A stretch of 64,000 nucleotides of DNA, taken from Prorocentrum cordatum. Taxonomy: Eukaryota; Sar; Dinophyceae; Prorocentrales; Prorocentraceae. Below, in pieces: positions 1-10,987 of this stretch. The notes below the pieces were generated by a model. That model saw nothing but the letters and a program-made list of their open reading frames with translations, was not told the DNA's origin and did no database searches. Within the stretch, counting starts at the first letter, position 1. Each line of letters begins with the position of its first letter. The stretch lies in assembly GCA_963575745.1 (NCBI GenBank), contig CAUYUJ010019900.1:95995-159994 (forward strand). Reading direction: 5' to 3'. The position numbers and the translations under genes are program-made.

Positions 1-396
1 GTGGACAAACTGCCTCGGCGCCTGCCCGGCGAGCAGCACGCGCGCTACGGGGAGCTGCTCGAGAGGCACTTCGAGCAGCTGCTCCGGGGCGAGGTGGACC
101 CCGACGACGCCCGGAAGGTGGCGACGGGCCGCAAGGTCATCTCCAAGGACGACCCGGGCGACCCGAACTGGTCGCGCGAGCGGTGGTTCGGCAGCAAGCT
201 GTGCCCCTACCGCTACAGCGCGCGAGATGGCAACGGCCGGCGTCTCGGCACCATTGTGCGGGGCGAGGGTGGCCGCCTCGAGGTGGCGTGGCGCGCGGAT
301 CGGGGCGCCGACGGGAAGCGTCCCAGGCCCACGAGGACCGAGTTCCGGCCCGCGGAGCTGCTGGACCAGCCGCTGGTGAAGCGCATCGAGTACCAG
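1..396 (+). CDS. Exon of an unidentified basic protein, cut by the window edge
   Basis: I do not recognise this protein. The frame opens at base 1 and stays open with almost every codon ending in G or C for about 132 codons, then loses that bias, which is how an exon running into an intron looks here. The peptide is charged: an amphipathic start rich in Leu, Glu and Arg, then DPGDPNWSRERWFGSKLC, then a strand-like stretch with LGTIVRGEGGRLEVAWRAD. The true start is probably upstream of the window, since base 1 is already in frame. Two donors are possible: CAG followed by GC at 397, or CTG followed by GTGAAG at 376. Both leave phase 0. The next exon-like stretch, at 731-935, also begins in phase 0. 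Exon status is inferred from codon bias; function is unknown. Confidence 0.5.
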
Positions 397-730
397 GCGG
401 GCGGCGCGCAGCAAGCAGACCAATGGCGCCGGTGGCGCCGGCGGTCGCGCGCGGGCTGCCCGCGTCTGGCCGCGCGTCAGCGCCCCAATTGCCTTCCTGC
501 GCGCGCGTGCCGCGCCGGCGGCCTGCGTTGCGTGAGCCGCCGCGTGAGGTCGCCGCGCTGCCCCTTCGGCGCGCAGGTGCAGTTCGGCGAGATGTCGGAA
601 AACGAAGGGTGGCAGGAGCAGAACCTTTCGGGGCTCCGCACGGATTTTTCCAGGATCCGGGTGCGGAATTCCGAGAGTCTGTGGCGTTTCTGCCATGATC
701 TGTCCGTGGACAGTGGACAGCGGCGCCCAG
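397..730 (+). other. Probable intron between the first two exon-like blocks
   Basis: The open frame continues across this stretch, but the G/C preference at third positions is lost and the peptide becomes Arg- and Cys-rich without pattern. It starts with GC and ends in CAG. I see no repeat element inside. Confidence 0.4.
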
Positions 731-935
731 GTGAAGCGGGGCGAGTTCGTCCCCGAGCGCAAGATGGTCCACGAGGTCACCCTCGTGAGGGACTTCGGGG
801 GCCGGCTGGGGGCGCTGCGCGCCGAGGCGGACCAGACGCGCGCTGCTTGGTCCAGGACGGACGCGCTGGCCGAGGTAAATCCGGAGGAGGCAAAGGAGGC
901 CCGGCGCAAGCTGGAGCAGGATCGTCGGGGCGCGG
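731..935 (+). CDS. Second exon of the unidentified basic protein
   Basis: The exon-like peptide begins VKRGEFVPERKMVHEVT and ends in a Glu/Ala/Arg-rich helical stretch containing EEAKEARRKLEQDRR, a likely coiled coil. Third positions are again mostly G or C. The acceptor would be GCCCAG at 725-730 (phase 0) and the donor CGG followed by GTAGGC at 936. No further exon of this gene is recognisable downstream. Function unknown. The alternative is a decayed gene fragment. Confidence 0.45.
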
Positions 936-1225
936 GTAGGCGCGGTCTCCGAGTGCTCAGGATTTGGGCTGCGCGCAGACAGCCCCCCCAGGTACTGAGT
1001 CCCAGCTGGCCTCGACAGGCCCCCCGACTAGTCCGGGGCAGTCTCAGCACCTGGGCGCCGCCTCTGGCGTTGCCCGCCCCAGGGTTGGGGTGCTGAGACC
1101 GCCCCCGGGCTACCTCGGGGGGCCTGTTGAGGCCAGCCGTGACTATCCGTGGGGCCTGTTGAGGCCAGCTGGGGCTACCTGGGGGGGCTGTCTGTGCCGA
1201 GGCAAGGGTTCATCCATACCCTCAA

Positions 1226-1362
1226 GTCGGGCACCTTCCTCCACAGGGTGAAAATTCCCAAATCGTCCACAAGTGGTCTGGAGATTGTTTGTTACTGTTC
1301 GGGATTCTTTGACCACCTTCTGTTTTTCGTCCAAAGTCCGCCTGTAGGAGGACATGCCCGAC
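1226..1362. mobile_element. MITE family B, 137-bp copy
   Basis: It starts GTCGGGCA and ends TGCCCGAC. The inner parts of the ends, CTCCACAGGGTG on the left and CGCCTGTAGGAG on the right, continue the imperfect inverted repeat. The right end is the reverse complement, with few mismatches, of the left end of the copy at 31090-31242. No clear target-site duplication. Confidence 0.6.
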
Positions 1363-2219
1363 CTGACCATACCCACCGCCTGTGGGATTGAGATTCGGGA
1401 TTCGGGGACCTCGGTGGGCGGTGGACGGGCCCCGGGGGGAGGCAGGCGCATGCCCCTGCCCGCCGCCTGCCGAGGGCTCTGGAGAAGGATGCTCCCCGGG
1501 CGGCGGTGAGGGCTCAGCATCTCCGCCTCGAGGCACCTGGGGGCGCAGGCCACCCTCCCCGTCCAGCCCGTTCCTGGTCCCGCCCTCCGGTCCCTTCCAG
1601 CTCCTCCCCCCTCGCTTCCCCTCTCCCCCCTCCCCTCCCCCCCCCCCCCCCGCGCCTCCTCCCCCTCCCCTCCCCTCCCCCGCCTCCTTCCCCCCCCCTC
1701 CCCTTCACGACGCGAGTCTGCGTCCCGGTCAGCAGAGGTTCGCACGCCGCCGGGCATGTCCTGGAGGGCGTCCTGGCCATCATCTCGCGCATATCGGCCA
1801 GTCACGGCGACGAGGGGCCTCGCGGATCTCGCGCATACAAGCCAGTCGTGGCGACGAGGGGCCTCGCGGAGGCCCCAACAAGGCGAAGGGCACCCAAAAG
1901 CATCGATTACCATACCTACTTGTTGGTCTGCGGGTCGGGAGCGGGCCCCTCCCGGTCAAGAGCTAAACGGGACGCGGGTAGCCCTAATTGGGGAGACAGG
2001 GCGCGGGCGGGCGGGGCCTCAGGCGGCCGGAGGGCTCAGAAAACAGGCGGTGCCGAAGAGCTTGCACAGGGCAAGGTACGCCATGGACTGGAGCAGGGGG
2101 CGCGGACAACCGTACCTACACGCGTATACATGACATAAATGAAGAGGCCCCCCCCAGCCTCGGCCGGCCGACCCCGCAACCATCGGCGGAGGCCCGCGGA
2201 TAACCCCCCTGTTGCGCTC
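1363..2219. other. Gene-poor stretch with a C/T-rich tract and a short tandem duplication
   Basis: 1610-1705 is almost pure C and T. At 1782-1870 a unit of about 43 bases containing CGACGAGGGGCCTCGCGG occurs twice in tandem. The open frames across 1380-2140 on both strands are low-complexity readings. No gene is supported. Confidence 0.6.
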
Positions 2220-2224
2220 CCCAG

Positions 2225-3400
2225 GGGCGGCCAGGAGAGGCCAGGAGGGGGCCAAGACGGGCCAAGAGGGTTCCAAGAGGCCCCCAAGACGGCGCAAGAA
2301 GGCCCCGAGCTGCCCAATACGGCCCAGGAGGACTCCCAGAGCACTCCAAAGAGGGGCCCAAATCATTAAACTCCCATGGGGAAGCGTACATGTTTAGCAT
2401 GTGCGACGTTTCAGCTTTCGCGGCTTTCAAGACGGTCCAAGAGGCTCCCAAGCTTTCCCCAAGATAGTCCAAGACGTTCCCAAGAGGCTCCCGAGCCAGC
2501 CCAAGAGGGCGCCAAGACGGCCCAAGGGCCGCCTAAGACGGCCAAATTGGCCCCAAGACGGCGCCCAAGACGGCCCAAGATGGCCCCAAGATGGCCCCAA
2601 GAAGGCTCCGAGACGTCCCAAGAGGCCTCCAAGAGCATTCCCAAGAGGATCCGAAGAGCACTCGCAACAGAAAGGCTACTTTGAGCTTGCAGTGCTTGGA
2701 TTCGGCTAAGTCGTGTGCGTAATATTCTTATGATTATATTTTTATTACCCGGAATCCCCCCCCCCTCAACCAGACCCCCCCCCCAAAGATTGCCTCGGAC
2801 ACCCGTTCGGACGTCTCGGCGGCCCCCGGGACGCCCTTGGAAAAGGTCCGCTGGCCCTTCCGGGCCTCCCAGGGCGCCTTGCCAGGCCTTGCGAGCATAT
2901 TCAAAGCGATCAGAGTGGTCGTCGGAGAGGCGCAAGAGAAACCCAAGAGAGCACAAGAGCGCTTTACGAGGAACCTCGATGGTCTGAATACGGCCTATGA
3001 GGCCCCCAACGCCCCAAGAGGCCGTTCAGAGAGCCCCGAAGAAGCAAACATCGTTCGATTCCCTAAGGAAAATGTATCCGCTTTTTGGGCCTTCGCAGCG
3101 TCCAAGACGGCCCGATGGGCCCCCGATATCGCCCCAAGACGGTCCAAGAGGCCCCCCAGAGGGTTTGAAGACGGCCCGACAGGGCCCCAAGACTGCCCCA
3201 GGGAGCCCCGAGACTGCCCATAAGAAGCCCAAGATGCCCCCAGAAGGTTACCAAGAGAGACACACGAAAGCCATGGAAGACCTCCAAGAAGGCCGCTGGA
3301 GGCCCCCAAGAAAGCCCTAAATGGTTTCAGACGACCTCTGGAGGAGACGGCCCAAGAAGGCCCACACGACGCCCATGACATGAGGGCCCCTGGACGGCCC
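2225..3400. repeat. Degenerate short repeat based on CCAAGACGGCCC
   Basis: Variants of CCAAGANGGCCC and CCCAAGAGGCCC recur every 10-20 bases through most of this block, with a less repetitive interval at 2690-3000. The same motif appears in the opposite orientation at about 14220-14345 and 30530-30780. Several frames stay open through it in both directions, as expected of a near-periodic repeat, so they are not annotated as genes. Confidence 0.7.
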
Positions 3401-3445
3401 AAAAGAGCCCCAAAAACGCCCACGGCATTGTCTGTGCGTTCGTTG

Positions 3446-3476
3446 TCTCTCTCCCTCTCTCTTTCTTTTTTTTGTT

Positions 3477-3508
<32 letters not shown>

Positions 3509-3849
3509 TCTCTCATTCTCTCTCTCTCTCTCTCTCCCTCCCTTCCCCCCTGTGACTTTTCTTCGACCTCCACGTTCGTGGCATCCGATGGCCATCCTCA
3601 TTCGCCCGCTCCTTCCGTTGGACCTTCTCCCCGTTTCTCCCCCCTTCTCCCCCCTTCCGCCTCTTCAGTCCCCCCTCATCCCACGCTCCCTTCTCATTCC
3701 CCTCTCATGGACAGGTGCCATCGCAACAGTTTGATGCTTCGTCGTTTGCCACCACCTTCGCGCGTAAAAGCACACACACACGCACACGCACACGCACACG
3801 CACACGCACACACACACATCATCATCATCATCATCATCAGCATCATCAT

Positions 3850-3880
<31 letters not shown>

Positions 3881-3950
3881 AGCATCATCATCATCATCAC
3901 CATCATTAGCATCATCATCATCAGCATCATCATCATTCCTTCCCCACTCC
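3446..3950. repeat. Microsatellite cluster (CT)n, (CA)n, (ATC)n
   Basis: (CT)n runs at 3446-3536, (CA/GCAC)n at 3770-3817, and (ATC)n with a (CAG)5-like insert at 3818-3945. The bases between 3540 and 3770 are pyrimidine-rich and unremarkable. Confidence 0.9.
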
Positions 3951-4129
3951 TGCGCACATGCGTGCAAGCGCATCGGGCGAGCGCGGTGTCAGCAAGCACC
4001 AGGGATTTCATAACAAATGAGCCGATCGCCCCTCCAGGCCTCGAGGTCCCCCCTGCTGAAGCAAGCGATGATGCATTGCTTTTCTTGGGGAGCGTCGGGA
4101 ACAATGGCGCGCGGCGCGAAGCGCCAATG

Positions 4130-4800
4130 CATTATTGTACACATATATATGTTTATAATGTATATTTGTACATGAATATACATGTCAGTATACATGTATG
4201 TATACATGCTAGCATATGTACCGGTAACTGTGAATGTTTGTATATGTAGCTATGCGTGTATGTACACAGCCGTACATACATGCATCTGTGTATGTATGCA
4301 TGCATGCATGCATGTATGTATGTTTGTTGTATGTACGTCTGCACATCTGTACGTGTGCATGTGTGCAAGTATGTACGCATGTACATATGAACGTATGTAT
4401 GTATGTGTGTGTTGTATGTCTGTTCATATACGTGTATCGGATTAGGTCGCGGGCGTGTCCGGGACCTGTGCGCCAGGTATACACGGCCGCTCCGGAGGTT
4501 CCAGGGGCGCCCTGGTGGCCCCCAAACTGGCCTTGTGGCCCCCAGAAAGGCTCTGTAAAAGTTCACCGGGCTGGTCCAGTGCAATTCGATCCTTGTGAGG
4601 GGTGTGTCGACATGGGCGGGGGGGTGCCATTCCAACCCTTTCTTTGGTGGGGCTGCAGGTGAAGCCCCGTGCAAGGGTAACTTCTGCGCACATATGTGTA
4701 TATATAGATATAATCATATATATATATAGACATACATAAATATGTATGTCTGTATATATATATATACATATATATACAAATGTATGTATGTATGTATATA
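4130..4800. repeat. AT-rich alternating TGTA/TATA island
   Basis: 4130-4435 and 4690-4800 consist of imperfect TGTA, TGCA and TATA units in an otherwise GC-rich setting. Between them (4436-4690) is ordinary GC-rich sequence. A comparable AT island lies at 45960-46180. Confidence 0.8.
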
Positions 4801-5589
4801 TTCGGCCTTTCGTCCCCTCATTCAGGCAGTGTGAAAAGGGGGTCACCACCTGGGGTGTTTCTAACCCTCCCAGAAACGGACCCCCGGCGGTCCCAGTCAT
4901 TTGGCGACTTGGCTTTGTCCACTCTCGGCCCTGCAGGTGCCGACCCCTTCGTCCTACACTCGTGTTGGATAGCTCTGGCTGATAGCTGGGGCCCGGGGTC
5001 GGGCCCCAGGGGCCGAAATGAAGGAAACACACCCAGACTGAAGAAATAGAACGTACAAGTTAAGCTCTACAGGGTTCCCAACGTGCCAGCGTTCGGGGGG
5101 CAGACGGAATGGCCACCAGGCCCGTGGTTCAAGTCCAAAGCGTCGTAACGAATACAAGCATCAGTTGCAGTTTTAGACGCAGCAGCAAAACACGAAAAAA
5201 CTACCAGGCGAGGCAAATGGTGAGGCATGCTGCCCCCATAATTCTTCGTGGCGCTCGAGGTCGTGCCGAAAGACACGGCCCCGTCAAAAGCATAGCAGGT
5301 ATCTGACCTTCACTGGCCCTCAAGGGCCATGTCAAAACACAAAGCGAACGCACAGCCCCACACAGGCCTACCAGGGTCTTCTGGCCGATGGCCTTGAACC
5401 AAATCAGCATCGTATGCAGGATGGGAGGGAAAGGGAGGGAGGGAGGGAGGGAACATACTAAGTTCGCCACCCCCCAGCTTAGGCACGGACCCCCTTGTAT
5501 ATTGAACTCTGAGTACAGTGTGTATATATAAAAAACATGTATACAGATATCTGTATGCGTGGATATAATTCAATACAGGAGAAGGAGAG
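4801..5589. other. Unique stretch without recognisable gene
   Basis: Mostly single-copy sequence with a short (GGGA)n at 5425-5452 and an AT-rich patch at 5515-5575. No frame shows sustained coding bias. Confidence 0.5.
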
Positions 5590-6700
5590 TCAGGCAGACC
5601 CCTGGCGGCGCAGAAGGGTCTTACCTCCCGTTCCGGGCCGTCCTGCATCGGGTCTTGCTTCGGGCGCCGCACAGTCAAGGTCGAGCTTGCCACCCGAACC
5701 CTGCCTCAAAGGCTTTATCCGGCGAGCGGTGAGCGGCCTAGCTGCCGCCCTGGACTTCCCCAGCGCGCCGGCCATCGCCATTCCTGGAGCCTGCCAGCAC
5801 CTCTCGCCGTTCTTGGCCTGCTGCTCCTGGAGAAGCGCCCGTCGTCGAATGAGGACGTGCGTCTTCGTGTCGCGCTGCAGCGCGCCGGCAGTGACCCAGC
5901 GCCCTCGCCTCCTCGCTACTTCCAGGTCTCCTCCCTTCGCCATGCAGTGTGGCGCTCTGATGGCCTCACGTCCCAGCCTCACGAGAGATGCATTTCAAGC
6001 CTGTCGGTACTGGTCTTGTGTGATGGGTCGTCCAGGTAATCCTCGTTGATATCCCGTTCGAGACACTGCAAAATTGATTCGAAAAGCTCCATAAGCAGCT
6101 TCACTCCTTGACCGGCACCCGTATTAGTTTCTCAGCCCTCGAGCGGTCATCTAGTAATAGCGTCATCCTGCCACTCGAGTCAGATGGGACATCTGCCTTC
6201 CTCAACTGCGCCCAATTCTGCTCCCGCATCCAGCCGTTAAGCTGGACCAACACGGCGCACGCTTCAAGAACGCTCCGGCATGATAAAGGTCCAGGGTGAT
6301 GAGAGCGAGCCCTTGCAGAGGTATCGGTTGACCCTAATTTCCCCCGCTGTTGCCGCTCCCAAGCTCTGAGGGTCCTCGCCGAACGTGGTAAGAAATTCCC
6401 ATGTTCCTCAAAGATGTGCAGGAAACCGTTGAACAGCAGACTCCCGCGAGCGTAGCCCGAGCCCCTCACGTAGCACAAGGGGGCCAAGTAGGAGGCCAGC
6501 GCCGTGTCGCGCAGGAATGCTGAGTGGAACGGCGTCGTCCCTCTTGGCGTCTATCAGGAACTTCCGCACCGCCTTCTCGTAGGCCGCGCTCGTCTTGTCG
6601 TCCTCCGCGTGGATGGCCTGCCTGTTGCTGAACTGCAGCTCCTGCTTGGGCGCGCTCTCCCACGCCAGGGACTCCGCCCTTGAGCGAGGGGCCTTCCCTA
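5590..6700 (-). pseudogene. Decayed tyrosine recombinase (phage-integrase-like, dinoflagellate type)
   Basis: Read on the minus strand, the pieces fall in the order of a dinoflagellate mobile-element tyrosine recombinase. The N-terminal SAM-like part is near 6640-6520 (KTSAAYEKAVRKFL). After a frame change comes the helical block at 6487-6380 with LLFNGFLHIFEEH, FLPRSARTLRAWER and later LRKADV. The catalytic C-terminal part is at 5982-5700 with EVARRRGRW. In this family (from memory) the Arg-Gly-Arg-Trp segment is followed about eight residues later by Arg-Tyr, the Tyr being the nucleophile. Here the matching position reads LQRDTK, so the Tyr appears replaced by Asp. The His-Gly-Gly-Ala-type box upstream is also degraded. 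At least one frameshift and a stop near 6101 separate the parts. Such enzymes move DIRS- or Crypton-like elements. Family assignment is fairly secure, exact element type is not. Confidence 0.6.
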
Positions 6701-7100
6701 TCCGAGAACGGCCTTTCCCGAACGAACCGGGCCTTCCGCAACATGGGCCCCGCGAGTTCCCAAACCGACAGGGCCTTTCCAGACGAAGCGGGCCGTCCGC
6801 ATCACAGGGCCCGTGCCTTCCCAAACCGACCCGGCCTGCCCAAAGTAAACGAGCCTTCCGCAGCACAGTTCAGGTTCGGGCCTTCCCACACAAACGGGGC
6901 CTTCCCAAACCGACTGGGCCTTGCACAACAAATGAGGCCCCGGGCCGTCCAACACGGACTGGGCCTTCCAGGCCCCCGGAGGCCCCCAGGGGGGGTCTCA
7001 AACGGAGCGGGCCTTCCCAAATTGGACGGGCCTTTCGCAGCATGGCGCCTGGGCCTTCCCAAACCGACCGGGCCTTCCCAATCAAACCGGGCTTCCCATG
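6690..7100. repeat. Degenerate repeat based on GGGCCTTCCCAAACCGAC
   Basis: Variants of GGGCCTTCC(C)AAACCGA recur about every 20-40 bases. The repeat abuts the N-terminal end of the recombinase relic, so the 5' part of that element has been overgrown or replaced by it. Open frames on both strands here are repeat artefacts. Confidence 0.7.
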
Positions 7101-7552
7101 CGCGACGTGTCACGTGTGTTTGTAAAGGCTGGCCCGGTCTGTAAGAAGTACCCCAGACGGTGGCCCCACTCATGGCGCTGCCCGAAGCCCGCCCCCCTCC
7201 GCTAGCGCGGCCGCGGCCCACCAGTGTTAAGGCGGGCATGTCTCTCGGAGGAGTATCTTCAATAATCGTAATACATATTCTGGTGCCGATTTTCCGTGCT
7301 ACCTTGACTGTGTTTGCAAACTGTTATTTGTGCTTTATTGTTCTTCCAGAGTCTGCTTGCAGCACCCTGAGATCCGACGTTGCAAAAAAATGCAACATCT
7401 TGAAAAATCGCGCCTGGAGCCGAAGACCCCATCCTTCTGCGCCATTCCTCGAGCCGGGTCGGTCTGGGCCCCATAGGGGCCGAAAAATCCAGCGAGCACG
7501 CCCGCCGCGGTAAAAAACTGCAGCGCCAGGCTCTCATGGGAGGGCATTGCCC
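7101..7552. other. Unique stretch without recognisable gene
   Basis: AT-richer than its surroundings at 7255-7400. No exon with sustained codon bias and no inverted-repeat element seen. Confidence 0.4.
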
Positions 7553-7668
7553 CCCTCCTCCTCCTCCTCCTCCTCCTCCTCCTCCTCCCCCTCCTCCTCC
7601 TCCTCCTCCTCCTCCTCCTCTTCCTCCTTCTCCTCCTCCTCTTCCTCCTCCTCCCCCTCCTCTCCCCG
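7553..7668 (+). repeat. (CCT)n tract ahead of a candidate exon
   Basis: A nearly uninterrupted CTC/CCT microsatellite of about 115 bases. It ends about 25 bases before a possible acceptor (GCGCGAG), so it could act as an expanded polypyrimidine tract, as the similar tract before the RPN10 exon at 24949 appears to do. Confidence 0.85.
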
Positions 7669-7694
7669 AACGCCCGTGCCCACCCGTGCGCGAG

Positions 7695-7838
7695 GAGGCG
7701 CTGGAGCGCGGCCAGAGGGCCAGCCAGGCACGCGAGGCGCTGCGGGAGGCGCTCGCGGAGAAGGACCCCCCACGGCGGCGCGGCGGGGGGCGCCGGGCGC
7801 CCCTCCGCGCAGAGCTCCGGCGATTTCTGGGGTGTTGC
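7695..7838 (+). CDS. Candidate exon, coiled-coil-like peptide
   Basis: The peptide EALERGQRASQAREALREAL, followed by AEKDPP, is helical and heptad-like, and third positions are nearly all G or C. It starts straight after GCGCGAG, itself preceded by the CCT tract. The 3' boundary is uncertain; GGTGTT near 7839 could be a donor. No family recognised. It could equally be chance GC-rich sequence. Confidence 0.3.
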
Positions 7839-7929
7839 TCGCGAGCGTTTTGGTTGGCACCCTCGGGGGCCGCAGCCCGGAGCCCACTCGCGCTGCGAAC
7901 CAATCGCGGCGGGAGGCGTTTTTCCGCAT

Positions 7930-8058
7930 CTTCGGCCTCCAGGGGCCCTTTCCCGGGCCTCGGGGCCGTCAGAGCACGAGTCAGGAGGAGAGGCCGGTCC
8001 TGGGGAAGGGGTCTATAGACCTCTCGGGGTCGACGTCGTGAAAACATCACGGCGTCGT
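7930..8058 (+). repeat. Dispersed repeat family D, + orientation
   Basis: This copy carries the family landmarks: a CGGCCTCCAGGGGCCCT-like start, GGGGCCGTCAG in the middle, CCGGTCCTGGGGAAGGGG, and the end GGGTCGACGTCGTGAAAACA. See 53398-53556 for the best-defined copy. Confidence 0.6.
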
Positions 8059-8093
8059 GGGTTTGGGTGCCCTCCCTCCCCTCCCACCTCCCC

Positions 8094-8190
8094 CATAACG
8101 TAACGCTCCCCCCAGTGCGTCCCCGGCACTGCCGCAGTGCGTCTGACACCACAGTCTGGGGGGGGGGGGGGGGCGCTATGTTATGCCCCC
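8094..8190. mobile_element. Short inverted-repeat element, family I
   Basis: The left end reads CATAACGTAACGCTCC and the right end GGGCGCTATGTTATG, an imperfect inverted repeat around a C/G-rich centre. Related copies lie at 12661-12738 and 43020-43103, sharing TAACGT(A/C)(A/G)CGC and a GTGCG...GGCACTGC core. Confidence 0.45.
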
Positions 8191-9447
8191 TCCCTTCCCC
8201 CCCCCCCCCCCATAACGTTTGTTGTGGCCGCGAATGAAAGTAAACGCGCTCTTCAGTCCCGGCGTTCTTCCTTCCTTTCGGCTTCTGGGGCCCGTTATCG
8301 GGCCGTTGTGCTTGGGCGAAAGATACTTCTCCTTGGGTTCGAAGGACGTCGTCGGATGCCTGGGTTCGAGGCTCTGTGCTCGAGGACCGTGCCGCGCTGT
8401 TCTGGGCAGCGCTGTCTTCGCCCCCTGCTGGGGCCTCTGGGAGGCTCCCCGTCGCCGGCCCTGGCCCCGCGCGTCGTGTGAAGGCATCACGGCGGCAGGG
8501 GGGGCGGTTGGCCAGGGCCCCCGGGCCGTGAACATCGGCAGCACCTCGGGAGCCTTGAGACGGGGGTCAATGCAAACGGGGTCAGCCAGGGCACCAGATC
8601 CTGCAGGATCCTGCGAAGACCCCATCTGGCTGACCCGGGTTAGCGAGCCGCTCGTGGCCGCGAGGCGGCCGCGCATATTGGCTGACCCGGGTTTGCGAAG
8701 ACCTGCGTTGCAGTTTTTTTTCCTGCATTTCAGTTTTTGGTTTCCTGCTGACCCGGGTCTGGATTGACCCGGGTCAAGAGATCCCCGAGCACCCCAGCGT
8801 GCTTCTACTCGTGTGTGCGTTGGCCCACAGTTGCGACGCGTGCGCTCGTATATCTTGTAGCAGATGCTCCGTGGCGGGCGCCCTCGGACCACACCCCCTA
8901 TAGTGGACGAGGTGCTGCTCTTCTGCTTCTGCTGCACACCCGCCTGCGTGCCTCGGACGTGCGCCTCCCAGGGGGGGCGGGCGCATCGCACCAGCGCGTC
9001 CTGTTGCCCCCCAATCAAAAAAAAAAACTGCCAGGCACGAAAAGCCCGTCCCCGGCGAAGGGGTCCAGAGCTTCGGGGGCCCGCGTCGCGAGAGTAGTTA
9101 GCGTCGCAGCCGTGTGGGTGCTCCACGCCGCCACGGCTCTCGGACGACGGCGGCTGCGGCGACAGCGGCTGCCGACAACCGACGGCACGGCCGCCGACGA
9201 CGGCGGACGAGCGACGACCGACGCCGACGACGACCTCCGCCTTCAGAGGTCTCATGCGGCCTCCCAGAGGCCTCTGGATCGGGGGCAGGAGCATGACAAT
9301 GGATCTGTGGTCGCAGCCGCCACCGCCCACAGTAATCCATGTGTCTATACTTTCCGGTGCAGGCTCGCGAGCGCGAGGCGCTGAACAGCATACGGACACT
9401 ATAGTTCGAGCGAAGGCCCGCACAATTACCTGATGTCGAGTCTTTCG
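8191..9447. other. Gene-poor stretch with GCTGACCCGGGTT motifs
   Basis: Variants of TGACCCGGGT occur several times between 8570 and 8775. A truncated family-D copy lies near 9035-9095. A (GAC/GGC)-rich patch lies at 9140-9235. Frames across 8176-9423 are open but without coding signature. Confidence 0.5.
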
Positions 9448-9448
<1 letters not shown>

Positions 9449-9481
<33 letters not shown>

Positions 9482-9502
9482 ATATATATATATATATATA
9501 TG
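9449..9502. repeat. (TCTA)n then (TA)n microsatellite
   Basis: About eight TCTA units run directly into about eleven TA units. Confidence 0.95.
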
Positions 9503-9796
9503 CATATCTCCATATTTTAATGTGTGTGTGAACAAATACACATAAACACACACGCATGTATATCCAGCGGCGCTGCCGCGCGATTCCGCCACCGCGCTCG
9601 GGCGGGCGCCCCGGCGGGGGGGGGGAATTGGGTGGCGGGCGCCGGGGGAGGGGGGGTCCAGGGACCGCCCCTCCCCCAACCTCGTGTTTCGCCACACCCT
9701 CTGCTCGGGAGGCCAAAAAACGCAGGGACTTGGTCATAGTCGTGAGCGCATCTTGGGCTCGATGAGTCGGAGAGGCCAAACGAGGAGCGAGAGTGC

Positions 9797-9853
9797 CCGA
9801 CACACACACACACACACGCACACACACGCACACACAGAGACACACAGACACAT

Positions 9854-9884
<31 letters not shown>

Positions 9885-10032
9885 CACGCACACACGCACA
9901 CACACACACGCACACACACGCACACACGCACACACGCACACACGCACACACAGACAGACACACAGACACACAGACACACACACACACACACTTACACACT
10001 CACACACACACACACATTCACACTCACACACC
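9797..10032. repeat. Long imperfect (CA)n with GCAC interruptions
   Basis: Pure and interrupted CA/CACG/CAGA units over about 235 bases. The open frames translating to Thr/His or Cys/Val runs are artefacts. Confidence 0.95.
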
Positions 10033-10209
10033 GCTGCGTATGTACTGCGCGGCTCCCACCCGGGGGGGGCTCGGGAGGCGCTTGGCGACCCGCGGTGCGC
10101 AGAGAGGACGTTCAGGGGCCTCGACATTCCGGGCCCCGAGGCCGCCCGGCGGCCACACGGGGAGAGTTTCCTCGGCAGTTGCGCGGGCTCTGGGCCGTGC
10201 GGGCCCAAC

Positions 10210-10338
10210 GAGGAGGAGGAGGAGGAGGAGGAGGAGGAGGAGGAGGAGGGGGAGGAGGAGGAGGGGGAGGAGGAGGAGGAGAGGAGGAGGAGGAGGAGGA
10301 GGAGGAGGAGGAGGAGGAGGAGGAGGAGGAGGAGGAAT
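10210..10338. repeat. (GGA)n microsatellite
   Basis: Nearly perfect GGA/GAG units over about 130 bases; the poly-Glu, poly-Arg and poly-Gly frames are artefacts. Confidence 0.95.
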
Positions 10339-10816
10339 GGGGAAGAATGAGCGGTGAGTGGTGGCGGACGTGCGACGACGACCGCCAGCCTGCTGGCCGC
10401 CTGCTTCTCTTCCCGCGGTCCTTGAGCCTCTCGGGGCACAGCGTCAGGGGACGGGGAGCCCTCGCCAGGCAAACCAGGAGCGGGCCGCCCACAGGACCGG
10501 TCTGGGCCTTCACGCCTCAGTGGGATCCCCTGGCCCTTCTTCTCCCTTATCTCCTTCTCCTCCCTTCTCCTCCCCTGGCCGAGCGTAGAGATCCTCTCCC
10601 GCTTCTCCTCCCCGGGCTGCCTGGGGCCCACTCCCTGCTGCTCACCCGCGTTCCGCCCTGCGGCTGGGAGGGCCCCCCTTCTGGGGCCGCGCCTCCTCGC
10701 AGGCGGGGGGTGGCCCCGGACCCCCGACGTCGTGCTTTCTCCACGGCGTGGCCCTCAGTGGAGTCTGCAGGACGCCTTTCCCGGGGGCCAGCCTTTCCTC
10801 CTGCGTCGTTCCTTGT

Positions 10817-10987
10817 TCGGAGGTTGATAAGCCTCCTGCCCTGACACGTCGATTAGTGAATTGGCCGTTTTCGGTTCGCGAGAGGGCGTCTCGGCCGGCA
10901 TTTTTGCGGGTCCAGGCCCGTCGATTTCGGTCCCAGGCCGTTTTCACTAAGGAGAGGTTTACTGAAGGGAGGTTTGTCCACCGCCGA
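10817..10987. mobile_element. MITE family C, 171-bp copy 1
   Basis: It starts TCGGAGGTTGATAAGCCTCC and ends GGAGGTTTGTCCACCGCCGA, which form imperfect inverted repeats of about 20 bases. The interior is about 90% identical by eye to copies at 11959-12129 and 51849-52019, and all three are exactly 171 bases long. Internal landmarks are CTGACACGTCGATTA and AATTGGCCGTTTTCG. No clear target-site duplication. No coding capacity. Confidence 0.75.

Noticed and set aside
1-939. A single 312-codon gene from base 1 to 939
   Set aside because: Codon bias and peptide character are lost at about 397-730 and regained in another frame, so the long frame reads through an intron.
5110-5140. tRNA-like T-arm around GGTTCAAGTCC
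   Set aside because: No pairing stem around the loop and no D-arm or acceptor stem at the right distance.
9797-10032. Open frames of 150-380 codons across CA, GGA, GAC and GTC microsatellites (also 14530-16022, 17802-18771, 22886-23372, 43325-43915, 49806-50098)
   Set aside because: Repeats with a period that is a multiple of three or lacks stop triplets stay open in several frames on both strands; the peptides are homopolymers with no unique sequence.
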